Part shown: one piece after another, positions 29,573 to 42,100 of the stretch
Layout of the letters: every line of letters starts with the position of its first letter
Numbering within the stretch: the first letter of the stretch is position 1
Assembly: GCF_000341285.1 (NCBI RefSeq)
Contig: NW_005178448.1
Span: 103,003-167,002 of the forward strand
Length of the DNA: 64,000 bases
Reading direction: 5' to 3'
DNA from: Galdieria sulphuraria
Lineage: Eukaryota; Rhodophyta; Bangiophyceae; Galdieriales; Galdieriaceae
Notes under the pieces: model-generated
The model's input: only the letters and a program-made list of their open reading frames with translations
Database searches by the model: none
What the model was told of the DNA's origin: nothing
Position numbers and translations under genes: made by a program

Positions 29573-30535
29573 CTATTCACGAATACGAAGTTTTGAAAAA
29601 TCTACGTCTCTTGAACCGCTCTGTGGTCTATTTTGTGAAGACCGTTTGCTCTCTGGTTTGTGATCTTTCGCTTGACTGTCTTCCGAACGTAGTTGTCGGT
29701 TGGCAGAAACGGAAGCAATAACGTGACTTCCACTGCGAGCGTTTGAAAAATCAACATTGGCATTCCTCTCTGAAGTATCGCGGACTGATTGTGCAATGGG
29801 TTGAGCCATTTTTCGAACATTACCAAAGTCGACTTCTCTATTCTTCTTGGGCTGAAAGGAATCCGTTACAGATTCAATAACACTAGCACCACTACGAACA
29901 GAACTAAAGTCAACTTCTCTTTCACTAGAGTTACTATCTCTCTGAACTTGTGAAATGGGTTCTTTCTTTCGAAGGTTGGAAAAATCTTTCTCTTGTTTAG
30001 AGTCGTCATCGGTCACTTCTCGGCGACGAAGTGCAAAGTCTCGGTCGACAACACGTTCACCCTTCTTATCTAATTGTCTTGGTTTTGCTTCTACTGCATC
30101 TTCTCCTATTACTTGTGAACCTTGTCTGGCAGATGAAAAGTCCACGTCTCTATTTGTTGGAGCTCTTCTTCTAAGGTCAGCTTCCTTTTCTACTGGTTTT
30201 CCTTGACGAGCTTGTGACCAATCCAGGTCTCTAAAGCCATTTGCTTCCTTTCTTTCCGTTGGTTTTCTTCTTCCATCTCCACTTTCATCTTCCTTTCTAA
30301 AACCACGTCCACCTTCTCTTCGTACTTTGCTAAAGTCTCTTTGATTCTCGGAATTGTCCCTAAACACAAAAAAGTCACAAGGCGCACGTTCAACAAAGTT
30401 GCAACACTACTACCCTTTAGGTGCGGTAGGTAAAGACTGAAGTTCTAGTGGTTTAAGTGGGTCGAGTCCCATGGAGGCGTTGAACTCTGCTAAGGAGACT
30501 ACTTTCTTTTCTTTTTGCTTCTTTCCTTTACCCAT
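29573..30535 (-). CDS. eIF4B-like protein with VDFSxxR repeats
   Basis: Two exons (30535-30414 and 30359-29573) give 302 residues. The N-terminus MGKGKKQKEKKVVSLAEFN resembles eIF4B, which starts with a lysine-rich run and a SLxDFL-type motif and stimulates the eIF4A helicase in translation initiation. The rest is disordered and built from at least nine copies of a short motif, consensus [RN]xVDFSxxRxGxxV: for example DVDFSSARQGSQVI, EVDFSSVRSGASVI, EVDFGNVRKMAQPI, NVDFSNARSGSHVI and the terminal DVDFSKLRIRE. Each copy is separated by charged linkers. No RNA-recognition domain is seen, so the eIF4B assignment rests mainly on the N-terminus and overall style. Confidence 0.5.
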
Positions 30536-30795
30536 TATTTGGTCTACGAGAAGATTCCGGCGCAAGTTCCAAAATAAATTCAACAATGGGCAAAAAGAAA
30601 TATTTTATATCCGATCCGCTATTTATTTCCATTTCTATTGAGATATAAAATTTCATAAAGTATTGAGTTTTTCTTCATTGCTATAGTTGCTTTGGGGATC
30701 GTTGAAGATTCACGTCGTTTTCTATTGTCCATTGATTGCTTTGGAAAACAGCTCCATCTTTGTGATAACAAGGGTTGTTCTCCTTTTATTTTACA

Positions 30796-32695
30796 ATGGT
30801 TTGGCAATATGAGTTTTTTGTAGAAGCAGCTTTCTAAAGTTTTCTTATAGGGTATTCCCAAGTTTTATCGTTGGCTTTCCGAAAGGTTTCCGGTGATCAA
30901 CCAAGAGTTGGAAACAGAGTACGAGTTTGATAACTTTTATTTGGATATGAACGGAATCATTCATCTTTGTACGCACAATAATAATAGCCTCCAGTTGGTG
31001 TGGAATAATGTGGAGGAAATGTTTGACAGTATTTTTGAATATACCGACAGGTAGTGTTATTTGCAAAAACGAGAACAACTTTCTGATAGTCGTATTATTA
31101 TTATTATGATTATTATTATGATGGGAAAGACTATATAGAATTGTAAAACCAAAAAAGTTGTTATTTCTGGCAGTTGATGGAGTAGCCCCACGCGCCAAGA
31201 TGAATCAGCAACGTAGTCGTCGTTTCCGAAGTGCCAAAGATGCAGAAAAAGCCCTAGCAGAGGTTAGTTATTTTGGTTTTTGGTTATCAAAACAGCTGAA
31301 AAGGACCAACAAAAGGCTATCGAAAGAGGTGAAGAAATAAAGAGCTCTAGTCGCTTTGATTCCAATTGTATCACACCTGGAACGGAGTTTATGCACGTGT
31401 TGAGTCAACGATTTAAAGATTGGATTTCTTTTATGACAACTCATGATCCTGCTTGGCAACAAGGATGTGATATTATATTTTCAGGTCCTGATGTTCCTGG
31501 TGAAGGAGAACACAAAATCATGGACTTTATTCGTACTCATACAGAGGATAAAGAATGGACTGAGAGAAAACATTGTTTATATGGCTTAGATGCCGATCTG
31601 ATTATGTTAGGATTAGTGACTCATTTTCCTCATTTCTCATTGCTTCGTGAAAAGTATGTTATTCAAAAGAAGGATGGAGAAGCCAATAAGCCAAAATTCT
31701 TTTTTGAAGAGTTTCATTTTCTACAATTGGCTCTTTTAAGAGATATGTTGTACCTGGAATTCAAACCTTTTGGAGATACTGAGTTGTCTTTTGCCTATGA
31801 TTTGGAAAGAGTGGTGGATGACTTTGTGTTTATGTGTATCTTTGTAGGAAATGATTTTTTACCCAATTTGCCTCATTTAGATATCAATACGGGAGCATTG
31901 AATGTGATGTTTGCAGTATACAAGTCATTACTTCCACAAATGGGTGGTTACTTGACTGAGAGACACCGAATTCATCCTAAAAGAACGGAATGGTTTCTTC
32001 AACAAGTTGCAAAAGCAGAAAGAGCCTACTTTCAGTATCGAGCTGTAGAAGAAAATGAACCAGGCTTTTTAGGAGATGAATACAAAAGTTATTATTATCA
32101 GAGCAAGTTGGGTATCCGAATGGAAGAGGAGCCACATAAAGTACGAGAACTTTGTCAAAAGTATTATGAAGGTCTTCATTTTATTCTTCAATATTATTAT
32201 CAAGGATGTCCCAGTTGGAAGTGGTTTTATCCGAGTTTTTATGCTCCTTTGGCCTCCGATATGGTTCAGTTGGAAGAAATAAGAGTAGAGTTTGAACAAG
32301 GACATCCATTTCGTCCACTTACTCAGTTATTGGCAGTTCTTCCACCAGAAAGTTCTTCCTTTCTTCCAGAACCACTTCGTAATTTAATGATAAGCGACTT
32401 GTCTCCTTTGAATGAATACTATCCTCCTGACTTTGAAGTGGACTTGAATGGAAAGAGAAATTCATGGGAAGCTATTGTGTTGATTCCATTTATAGATGAA
32501 AATCGTCTATTGAATGCTCTAGCAACCGTTGATACTCGTACTGAATTGACGGATGAGGAAAGATGTAGAAATGAAGAAGGAAAGAATTATATTTGGCATA
32601 CTCAAACCAAATCCAAAAAGTATCGTTCAAATAGACTCCATAGAATGAAAAGAGCAACAAGTTGGAGGAGTCATGATACTAGACCTGTAGAATAG
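30796..32695 (+). CDS. 5'-3' exoribonuclease (XRN family, short form)
   Basis: XRN enzymes degrade 5'-monophosphate RNA in cytosol or nucleus. Proposed exons: ATG alone (30796-30798), 30851-31050, 31139-31262 and 31304-32695, giving 572 residues. Landmarks: [25 protein letters not shown] (catalytic Asp), [67 protein letters not shown]. The intron at 31263-31303 is only 41 bases; ending it at GAAAAG keeps the frame. The protein stops soon after the nuclease core, so the SH3-like and PAZ-like tail of Xrn1 is missing. The start exon consisting of just the initiation codon is inferred because the family begins MG[IV]PKF. Confidence 0.85.
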
Positions 32696-32848
32696 TTGTT
32701 ATTTCAGAGAGAATTTGAAATGCAACTATGGAAGATATAGGCAAAGGGCTGTATAGTATATAGGGTTTACCATTTGTGGAATTTTCATAAAATGTTTGTT
32801 GGACGCAATTATCCTAAATGGATTGATTAGGAATTGTGGGATTCTCAC

Positions 32849-33646
32849 ATGGCAGGACGTTATTATGTAGAACAAGAGGTCACGAAACTATTTAGAATAC
32901 GGAAAACCATATTAGAAATGTTAAGAGATAGAGGTTATGTGGTATTGGAAACGGTAGCAATCTTCTCATTTTGGTCGTGAATCATCGACACTGACTCGTT
33001 TGTAGAGTTCGGACCTAGAAATGACTCGTGAAGAGTTCGGTTCAAGACTTCAACAGGCCAACTATTCCAGAGAGTCTTTAACTTTACTTAAACAACACCA
33101 ACACGATCCATCTGACCAAATATATGTGTTTTTTCCTGCTGAAGAACGTGTAAGTGTAAAGACCCTTCGAGAGTAAGTTCAAGTTGGCACCATACAAACA
33201 CACTTTGTTGTGACTCTTATGTAGTTACTTTGTTCGTATGGACCAAGAAAGAGTGTACAAAGCTATTCTGGTTGTTATCAAGAGTTTATCTCCTTTTGCA
33301 AAACAAGGTATTCAAAAGGTAGCTAGTCAGTTTAAAGTCGAAGTATTCTTAGAAATGGAGTTGTTGGTAAATATTACCCATCACGAATTAGTTCCAAAGC
33401 ATGAGGTGTTATCAACGGAAGGGAAAAAACAGCTTTTAAAGCGATATCATTTGAAGGAATCTCAGTTGCCTCGTATTCTTATGACAGATCCCGTTGCGCG
33501 TTATTTGGGTTGGCATAGTTTGTGTTTTTCAGACGAAATTGATTTCCTTATTGTTTTTATTAGGTTTGCAAAAGGGACAAGTGGTCAAGATTACGAGACC
33601 TAGTGAGACTGCCGGTCGTTATGTTACTTATCGGTTGGTGGTTTAA
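32849..33646 (+). CDS. RPB5: RNA polymerases I/II/III shared subunit RPB5 (ABC27)
   Basis: Four exons (32849-32953, 33006-33172, 33225-33508, 33564-33646), phases consistent, 212 residues, the usual eukaryotic length. The N-terminal jaw domain reads [20 protein letters not shown] and [11 protein letters not shown]. The C-terminal assembly domain shared with archaeal RpoH is [37 protein letters not shown] and, after the last splice, [20 protein letters not shown] with TYRLVV at the end. RPB5 sits in the lower jaw of all three polymerases. It lies about 150 bases after XRN and 160 before PRP2 on the same strand. Confidence 0.93.
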
Positions 33647-33804
33647 CATGATTATGATAAGTCCATACAATAAGTCGATCTTCATAGACAGGAGAGTGTC
33701 GGAATATGTATGAATAAACTGCAACAATTTTTTTTTCAATAGACAACTAGTCTCAACAAGAACTTGTGTGGATTTTCATCTTGGTGGAATGCACATTTGT
33801 CAAA

Positions 33805-36800
33805 ATGAGCTCGCAGTCGATAGAAAGCTGGATATCCGAACATCTGTATCAACTGATTGGTTTTAGTGATCAAGCAACAGCACAATTTATTGAAGCACTT
33901 GCGAGAAAGGCTAGTAATCCAACTATATTGTATCGGGAGGTTACGCAGTATGGATTTCCCCAAGGAAAAGAGGTGGAGAACTTCGCAACTAGTCTTTTCA
34001 ACCGAGTCAACCCAAATAGAAGTGTTTCATCTGCCAACAGCACTGTAAAGCCTCGTGAAAAAGCTCCCAAATATGAGTTACTTCTTTCGAGTGACGAGGA
34101 AGAAAGTCTTGTTAACAGGAAGACCGCCTTAGCAAGTGCAGAACATAACTTGAAAAGAGCAAAGAGAAGGAAAAGAAGCCCTATAGTAAGTGAAGAGGAA
34201 GATGAACAAGAAATAAAGGCCTTGGAATCCCGTTTAGCAACCAGGGCAGAAGGAACTTGTAAGAAGGGTGAAGAAAAGAATGGTGAAGGTAGAGACCAAA
34301 ATGTGGAAAAGGAACTGGAACGTCAACAAGATATGAGTGAGAGAGATGCGTTTGCCAAGAGACTCATGGAACGTGACTCCAAACGTAAAAGTGACTCGAA
34401 GGAAGAACAAGTCTCTGAAGATGTTACCCGCAACGAAGAAATGATCAACTTGTTAAGAGAATTGTCTAGGCAAGAATATTTGAAGAAGAGAGAACGACGA
34501 AAGTTGCGAGAATTGGAAGCTGAATTGAGAGATGAAATAGAGTTATTTGGAGAAGAGCAGCTGACCGAGAAGGAAAGAAAAGATTGGGAACTCAAGAAGC
34601 AACTTTATGAAATTGCCTCCAAAAGAGTAAAAGAAATGGATCAGGAAGAAAGTCATTACAAGATGCCTGATCCTTTTATGGATGAAATGGAACAAAGAGG
34701 AGATATGCAGAAGAAGTTGGACGTTTTGACCCAGCGATTTAAGGAAGCACCCAAGAAAGAGTTTAAAACTGACCAAGAGGAATGGGAAGAACAACAAATC
34801 AGTTTGGCTCTTTCAACTAGAAATTCTTCTGATTCAGGCAAAGTCGATAATTTAACTGGAAAGACTGCCTATGAGTTGGTATTGGACGATTCCATCGATT
34901 TCATTTCAGAAGATATTCTTTCTGGTCAAGGAACTGTAGAAACGAAATCCAGTTTATCGAAACCGAAAGATATTCGCAAGGAATGTGAGAGTCTTCCAAT
35001 ATATCCATTTAGAGATGAACTATTACAAGCTATAGAAGCCTACAAAGTTTTGGTAGTAGTTGGAGAAACCGGTTCTGGTAAGACTACGCAACTTCCTCAA
35101 TATTTACATGATGCAGGTTATACGAAGAGAGGAAAGATTGGTTGTACTCAACCTAGACGAGTAGCTGCAATGAGTGTAGCGGATAGAGTAAGCAAGGAGA
35201 TGAAAGTCAAGTTAGGTTCAGAGGTTGGCTATTCTATTCGCTTTGAAGATTGTACTTGTGAGAAGACAGTTATTAAGTACATGACGGATGGAATGCTTCT
35301 AAGAGAGTTTCTAAACGAGCCAGATCTTGCTAGTTATTCCGTCATTATCATCGATGAAGCTCACGAACGTTCATTACATACGGATATATTAATGGCACTT
35401 GTAAAGGTAATAGAAGAATGTTGTTTGTAATATTCCTATTGATATTCTTGTTTTAGGATTTAGCTCGAGAAAGAGAAGACATAAAAGTGATTATTAGTTC
35501 AGCTACATTGAATGCTGAGAAGTTTTCAGTTTATTTTGATGATGCTCCAGTTTTTAATATTCCTGGAAGACGCTTTCCTGTAGACCTTTATTACACGAAA
35601 GCTCCAGAAGCAGATTATGTCGATGCAGCGTGTATAACTGTTTTACAAATACATGCAACTCAACCCGCAGGAGATATTTTGGTTTTCCTTACTGGACAGG
35701 ATGAAATAGAATCAGCTGTCGAAATGCTAAACGAAAGAACGAGAGGTTTGGGATCTCGTCTTGGAGAGTTGATCATTTGTCCCATTTATTCAACTTTACC
35801 TTCAGAACAGCAAGCAAAGATATTTGATCCAACTCCTCCTGGTGCAAGAAAAGTTGTTTTGGCAACGAATATTGCAGAAACGAGTGTAACTATTGATGGT
35901 GTAGTTTATGTGATTGATCCTGGATTTTGCAAACAAAAGCGATATGATCCTCGAGCAGGTTTGATAACTGATTTGTTTTTCTTGAAAAGTTGTTGAAGCA
36001 TTATTGTGTATATTAGGTATTGAATCCCTATTGGTAGTTCCAATATCTCGTGCATCTGCTATACAAAGAGCTGGTCGTGCAGGTAGGACACAACCTGGAA
36101 AGTGCTTCCGACTTTATACAAAGTGGAGTTATTATAATGAAATGAGCGATGAAACTTCACCAGAAATATTGCGTACCAACCTAAGTCAAGTCGTCTTATC
36201 ACTCAAGTCTTTGGGTATCGATGATCTTATTCACTTTGATTTTTTGGATAAGCCTCCTACCGATGCTCTAATACGTTCATTGGAACAATTATATGCTTTG
36301 GGAGCTCTAAATGATCGTGGAGAGCTCACCAAACTAGGTCGTCGAATGGCTGAACTTCCTCTGGATCCTCCCATGTCCAAGTGTTTGATTGCTTCAGAGA
36401 AGTATGGCTGTTCAGAGGAAATTATTACTATATGTGCAATGTTATCGGTAAACAATTCCATATTCTATCGCCCAAAGGACAAGGCAGTCATGGCAGATTC
36501 TGCAAAGGCGGCATTTCATAGAGCCTATGGTGGAGTGGGTGATCATTTAGGCTTATTAGCTTGTTATTGTCAGTGGATGGACACTGGCTATTCTACTCAA
36601 TGGTGTTATGAAAACTTTGTTCAGGTAAGAAGTATGAAAAAGGCAAGAGATATTCGAGATCAATTGGATGCTATGTTGGAAAGAGTAAGAAGATGTTTTT
36701 AGGCGGAAGTGAGATGGATATCTCAAATCATTTCGTAGGTTGAAGTCTCAAAGTGTTCCACCAATGATCATGAAAAAATTCGCAAGGCTCTTGTAGCTGG

Positions 36801-37141
36801 TTTCTTTTATCATGTTGCTTGTCTTCAGAAGAACGGTTCCTATCGCACAATTAAGAATCCAATATCCGTTCATATTCACCCAAGTAGTTCACTTTTCAAG
36901 TCAGAGAAACTTCCTCGTTGGATTTTATATCATGAGTTGGTATTTACTTCGGATTATTTTGTTCGTCAGGTAATAAGGAATGTTTTGGTTTTCTATGTAT
37001 GGAAACTGAAGTTGTGAGTAGGTGACGGAGATTGACTCTTCTTGGCTATTAGAAGTAGCCCCGCATTATTATCGAGAGAAGGAAGTAGAAGATACTAGTA
37101 AAAAGAAAATGCCTCGTGCTATGGGAGCCAAAGCAAAATAG
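33805..37141 (+). CDS. DHX16: DEAH-box splicing helicase PRP2/DHX16
   Basis: PRP2 activates the spliceosome just before the first catalytic step. Exons 33805-35406, 35457-35958, 36017-36684, 36739-36969 and 37022-37141 give 1040 residues, essentially the length of human DHX16. The N-terminal 400 residues are charged and helical ([20 protein letters not shown] and similar). Then come motif [27 protein letters not shown], the DEAH box [41 protein letters not shown], and motif [20 protein letters not shown]. The HA2/OB-fold tail follows (IYHEL-type [13 protein letters not shown]). The frame is open upstream to a TTG, but ATG 33805 (MSSQSIESW) is the first ATG. Confidence 0.93.
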
Positions 37142-37309
37142 ATGGCTATATACAACATGAGCTTCTTATATAACAAATATTTCTTTTCATTTGTAATGAT
37201 ACTTGCTATTTCATAATGATAAGCATATTTTGATAAAAGCTTTCAACACAAATGGTCAAAGGAAAGGAACAAAAAAAGGATTGCTACTTTTGGAATGTAG
37301 AAACTTGTA

Positions 37310-37954
37310 TTATCGTTGTATCTTTCCAAGTACTCGTATGGCAGATATAAATCCTCCAAAAGGAAGAGATTCAGAGAATCTTATTCGTTGCCAAGTATTT
37401 CTATCAAAAGTGAGAATGGGCACAAGTTTGCCAAAGATTCGAAGCAACATACCGAAAGGGTAATAATAGGCAGTGCATATGTAGATAAGGTATCGATCGA
37501 AATGGCTTGATGTGAAAACCCATCCTATACTGATGTGGAAGAAGACCTAATAGACACAAGTTATCTCAAACAACCCTTCCGCAGTTGAACGACCAACTTG
37601 TTGTATTTAAGATACGATGTCCTACTTGAATCATATGATCCACTTTCTAGTCTATTTCATAAAAAATATGTATGAAAAAAGAACACAACTTACGCAAAGC
37701 AATATGTGCTCTAGAAAGTTCTTCTACACCCTTTATCTTCACTTTAGGCACTACCAAGTAATGCCTAAACAAGTTAGTCACTACTCCTGTGAGATATGAA
37801 CATACCTAGCTGCTTGTGGACTTGTATCCTTGAATGCAACGACTTGTGAATCCTAAAAAGTGTCACTTGCTATAATTCAAATAGAGAAGAAACTAACTTC
37901 ATAAAGAATATCTTCGGGACAAGGTGAAAAATAATCCTTCCAATGCTCCAACAT
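37310..37954 (-). CDS. HIT-domain protein (HINT3/aprataxin-like)
   Basis: Rebuilt from six very short exons: 37954-37898, 37852-37806, 37764-37694, 37642-37575, 37529-37453 and 37400-37310. All phases agree and give 136 residues. The order is MLEHWKDYFSPCPEDILYE, DSQVVAFKDTSPQAAR, HYLVVPKVKIKGVEELS, MIQVGHRIL, then MGFHIKPFRSIPYLHMHCL. This matches HINT3-type nucleotide hydrolases, where HYLVVPKKHI and GFHxPPFxSxxHLHLHV are typical. The catalytic triad HxHxH reads Y-L-H-M-H here, so its first His is Tyr while the nucleophile His is kept. The tail ends ISAIRVLGKIQR. It is convergent with PRP2 and divergent from TGS1, whose longest frame starts 12 bases inside it. Confidence 0.72.
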
Positions 37955-38809
37955 ACTACACTAAGAACTAAACTATTATTTCAGAGTCAAGAAATAGTTT
38001 GTGAAAACTTGGGGTTCTTTCAATTCACAAAGAATTTTTGGGTTTCTCAAATGCGACGTAAACGATCCAAAAGGCAATCATCAACGGAAGTGGATAGGAC
38101 AAGTTGCAATCTTAAAGTACACCCAAAATATATAGCACAACGTTTTCGGTTGTTCAGCAAATTTGAACAAGGAATATCGCTATCTGACTCGGAAAGTTGG
38201 TACTCTGTGTTACCAGAGAAAATTGCCTCCCACGTGGCTTCACGTTGTAGTTGTGATGTTATTGTGGATCCTTTCGCTGGTGCAGGTGGTTCTTGTATAC
38301 AATTTGCAACTACTTGTACATATGTCATTGCCATAGAAAACGTGAGTTCTCGATTGATGGACGCTAAACACAACGCGGAAATCTATCAAGTCTCCAATAA
38401 TATTGATTTCATACTTGGTGATGCCTTTCAAATATTTCCAAGTTTCATAGGAAAAGTAGATGTCATATTTATTGCTCCACCTTGGGGTGGTCCTAACTAT
38501 GAAAACGGTGACTTTTTTAACTTTGGCCGATTCCAATATCGACTGAGCGAAATCGTGGATTCGTTTCTTCAAGTAACTGAAAATTTGGCCATCTCTTTGC
38601 CACGTTCGAGTTCACCTCGTCAAATAGCAAGCGCTATTCCTGAAGGTCGATTATTCGAAGTCGAATATAATTATCTCAACGATAAATGCAAAACAATTAC
38701 TGTATATTTAGGAAGCCTTGTAAAGTCACTCGTTTCCTCAATGATTCCACAGCAGTCTCATTCTAGTGAAGATAGAGAGATGGATAATGGGCAACGGTAT
38801 CAACCATAA
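37943..38809 (+). CDS. TGS1: Trimethylguanosine synthase (TGS1)
   Basis: TGS1 converts the m7G cap of snRNAs and snoRNAs to the trimethylated form, using S-adenosylmethionine. The single-exon frame of 288 residues holds KYIAQRFRLFSKFEQGI, then WYSVLPEKIASHVA, the SAM-binding VDPFAGAGGSCIQFA with AIENV, the acidic VSNNIDFILGDAFQ, and the catalytic APPWGGPNY (family SPPWGGPxY) whose Trp stacks on the cap. Two starts are possible. ATG 37943 overlaps the divergent HIT gene by 12 bases; ATG 38051 (MRRKRSKRQSS) leaves a gap of 96 bases and starts right before a nuclear-type basic patch, and is perhaps likelier. It fits the RNA-processing theme of the region. Confidence 0.88.
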   Translation: MLQHTTLRTKLLFQSQEIVCENLGFFQFTKNFWVSQMRRKRSKRQSSTEVDRTSCNLKVHPKYIAQRFRLFSKFEQGISLSDSESWYSVLPEKIASHVASRCSCDVIVDPFAGAGGSCIQFATTCTYVIAIENVSSRLMDAKHNAEIYQVSNNIDFILGDAFQIFPSFIGKVDVIFIAPPWGGPNYENGDFFNFGRFQYRLSEIVDSFLQVTENLAISLPRSSSPRQIASAIPEGRLFEVEYNYLNDKCKTITVYLGSLVKSLVSSMIPQQSHSSEDREMDNGQRYQP

Positions 38810-39133
38810 GATGTGAATGTTCTATGTAGTTGATTATACTTGTTCTTGATAGATATCTATATCTTAAGAAACCGATGCAATATATATATTTCGATTATTC
38901 GATTGGCATGGCTGGACACATCAAAGAACCATACTTGTGTAAGCGGTCCTTGCTTTTCATCCTATCTCACCCCATTTTTAGTCAAAGCAACCGAATACAA
39001 TCCGTGATTCTTTTATGAACCTTATACTAGTAGTCTCAGTGTTTTTGAAGAATATGGATGAGATGGCATTGATTTCCTTTTGTGGAAATTTTGATTTTCG
39101 TTGTTGTTTGGCGAAAACTACGGAGAGACGCAA
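38810..39133. other. Intergenic gap
   Basis: About 320 bases between TGS1 and the USP48 start. No supported gene; a TA-rich run (around 38882) and the USP48 promoter/leader. Confidence 0.45.
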
Positions 39134-42100
39134 ATGGCGCCAAACGTACAACTTAGGTCTTCTGCATCAGAAAGTAACGAATGTTTGAGAAACGAAGATA
39201 ACGACCCATTTCTATTAGATTGGAGTCCTTGCTCTCTCGAGGAACACTTGAAAAAGGCCAATTGTAAGCGAAATCCAAGCTGTGTATTTGGTCTCGGAGA
39301 AAACTCTCCAGAAGGAGTTTTGCAAGTTGAAAAAATGGCAAAAAAGTTACATGAAACCGCTATTCAAGGTAGAAAGAATGAAGAAATACCCTTTGCGGGT
39401 CTACGAAATTTAGGCGCGACTTGCTATGCAAACGTAGTTTTGCAGTTTTTGTTCTTTCTTCGTCCGTTCAGGGAAGCTATTTTAAACATAGATACTGATT
39501 TATCACAGTACAAAAACTCTGGAGATTACGAGCACTGTACTCACAGCTCACAGAACCAAACCAATCAGTTGGAAAAGTCAATAATGGAACTTCAGCTACT
39601 ATTTGCCACGCTTCTCAAGGGCCACGGTAGTTGTGTATCACCCAAAAAGTTTCTAGAGGCATTGGACTTGACTACTTTTGTGGAGCAAGATATCCAAGAG
39701 TTTGTTAACTTGTTACTCTCGTTGGTGGAGAAGTATCTTCATAACTCTCCTACGAAAACATATGAAACTCTTATCTCTGACGTTTTTCAAGGTAGCAGAA
39801 GATTTGTGACTACGTGTCACTCCTGTGGGCAAGTCTCCGAAGCTTCAAAAACTGATTCCAGTTTTACAGAATTACAAGTTTCGGCGTATCATCCTGGTTC
39901 GATTGAAGACGCATTGTCAAATATGGTTATGGAGGAGCTTTTAACTGGTGATAATCAATATCTATGTGAGTTTTGCAATGGAAAAAGAGATGCCTCTCGC
40001 AAAATGGTTTTTGATAAACTCCCTCCCGTTCTAATGTTGCAACTACTAAGGACCACTTTTGACTTAACCAGCGGTGAGAAGAGAAAGACACATGCTAAAG
40101 TTTCTTTTCCATTGGAAATGGATGTTCATGAACTACTTAACATGGACACTAATGAAGTGAAAACTTATCGATTAAAGGCTATATGTTTTCATCGTGGTTC
40201 AAGTGCATACTGCGGACACTACACAGTGCAGCTTTTTGATGATTCGAGCAACAAATGGTTTGAGTTTGATGACGCCCAAGTGAAATGCTGTGTATCAAAT
40301 TCATCTGCATGGAAGTCCGATAGCCCTTCTGGAAATGGTCTTGACAGTGTATCAAATGAAAGAAGGAAACGTGCAAAGTTACGACTCTTTGATAAGAGCG
40401 CTAATGGCACCACAAATCGCCGCCCGACGTTATCTTCAACCAGTGCCTGTTTGCTTGTCTATGTTTTGAGTGATAATATGTATCGCTTTGGTGACTTGGA
40501 AGAGAGTCGTTTACCAGATCTGCTGCAAGACATTATCAATTTGGAAAACTCAGAACTGGATATTGCGTTTGAAGTGGAGAAAGCTTCGGTTGATTCTAAA
40601 GTTTCCGAAATGGAAAGACAAAAGTCTGAATACCTAAGCTTATTGCCAAAGCTTTCCGCACGGACTTGTATAGAAACTTCAGATTTGGTTTCATATGGTT
40701 ATATTCCAACCAGTTGGTTAAGGGAATGGGTCAAAGTGAGAGATGGAAGTATGATGCCGATAGATTGCTCACCTTATATATGTGAACACGGTGGTTTGAA
40801 TCCTCAAAGTATCATCCATGTGAAAAGAGTAGCGCAAGAAGCTTTTGATTGGTTGATCGAAAAGTACGGAGCCAATTCTTTGCTGTTAAGAGGTCCACAA
40901 TGCCACTGTATGGTATGTGTAGATAACCTGAAGGATCACGTTGCGAATGCTGAGTTTTGGAAGCAAAGAAATGATGAGTTTACTTCCTATTTGATGAATC
41001 CGAAAGACAATATTAATGTTATTTCTGAGAAGAAAGATTTGAGTCCCAACTGTCCAGTTTCTTATATTGAAAAAAATTTCTTCAAACGATGGAAAAAGCT
41101 GTCATTATCTTGCAAACATGGAGTGGATTTTGTACGCAAACTTACAAAGTTGGTAAAGGAATTTTCGCTTTCAAGATATTGTGTACATGAGAAACTTATT
41201 GTGGAAGACTGGAAAGAAATAAGTTGCTCATTGGGAAAGCATCTATATGACCTCTTACAATTTTTATCACGTGACACAGAAGTACGTTTTGACTACTTTA
41301 TAGTTTTTCAAAATGATTCGCATGCAACCTTTTGTGATGAGTGTCACGAGAAATCTACCGAAATGAAGGAAGAAATTTCGTCTATTCGCCAATTGAAAAG
41401 GCTTGAAAAAGCTTCCCTAGGGGAATTGATGAAACCAAAATATTCTCTTCAAGTTGTACGGTTCCTTGTGCAGCAAATGAAATACAGACAAACTGAAGGT
41501 CGTACCAGTGCGTCGAATGAGGAGTCAAGGTATCTTATTTCTTCCAGTTGGTTTGAGAAATGGTCGGACTATTTACTTAATAATGGAAAGAGACCGGAGA
41601 TATCTCCGTTAGAAGGTCTAATATGTGAACACAATCTATTGTTGTATGATCTTTCGACAGCGGACGATTTATTTGACCGGCGAGTACTATGCGTTTCAGC
41701 TTCTTGCGGGGAAGAGATTGTAAAAGCATATATAGACGGCTATTTTGATGTGAATGGAGTGAAGTTAGAACTGAAAGAAGAAATGGATGGTTGCTGTAAG
41801 GGAGTATTTTCGATACCGAACTGTTACGACTGCATGAAGAAGAGGAAGGATCCGGAGAATAAGGATGAGATTGAGTTGGTTTTGATCAAAGTGAACGAAA
41901 TGGAACAAGTTCAGGATAAGAGGTATTTAAGTTTGGACAGTTTAGAGTTGTATTCTACTTGTATAAAGAGTGAAATGATGACAACTAGGCGTTCTCGGGT
42001 GCTTAGAGTTCAATGCAATCGCAGCAACTCTATTTCAGAGCTGAAGTTGATCATTTTTCAGTATCTGGATATAGCTCCTGTAGCACAAGAACTGTATTTG

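Noticed and set aside
30845-31198. Minus-strand frame of 117 codons with Asn/His repeats
   Set aside because: It lies antisense to XRN exons and its repeats come from a TTA/TTATTA run in an XRN intron.
31263-31300. Apparent frameshift in XRN
   Set aside because: Using the acceptor at 31303 (GAAAAG) removes 41 bases and restores the frame, so no break is needed.
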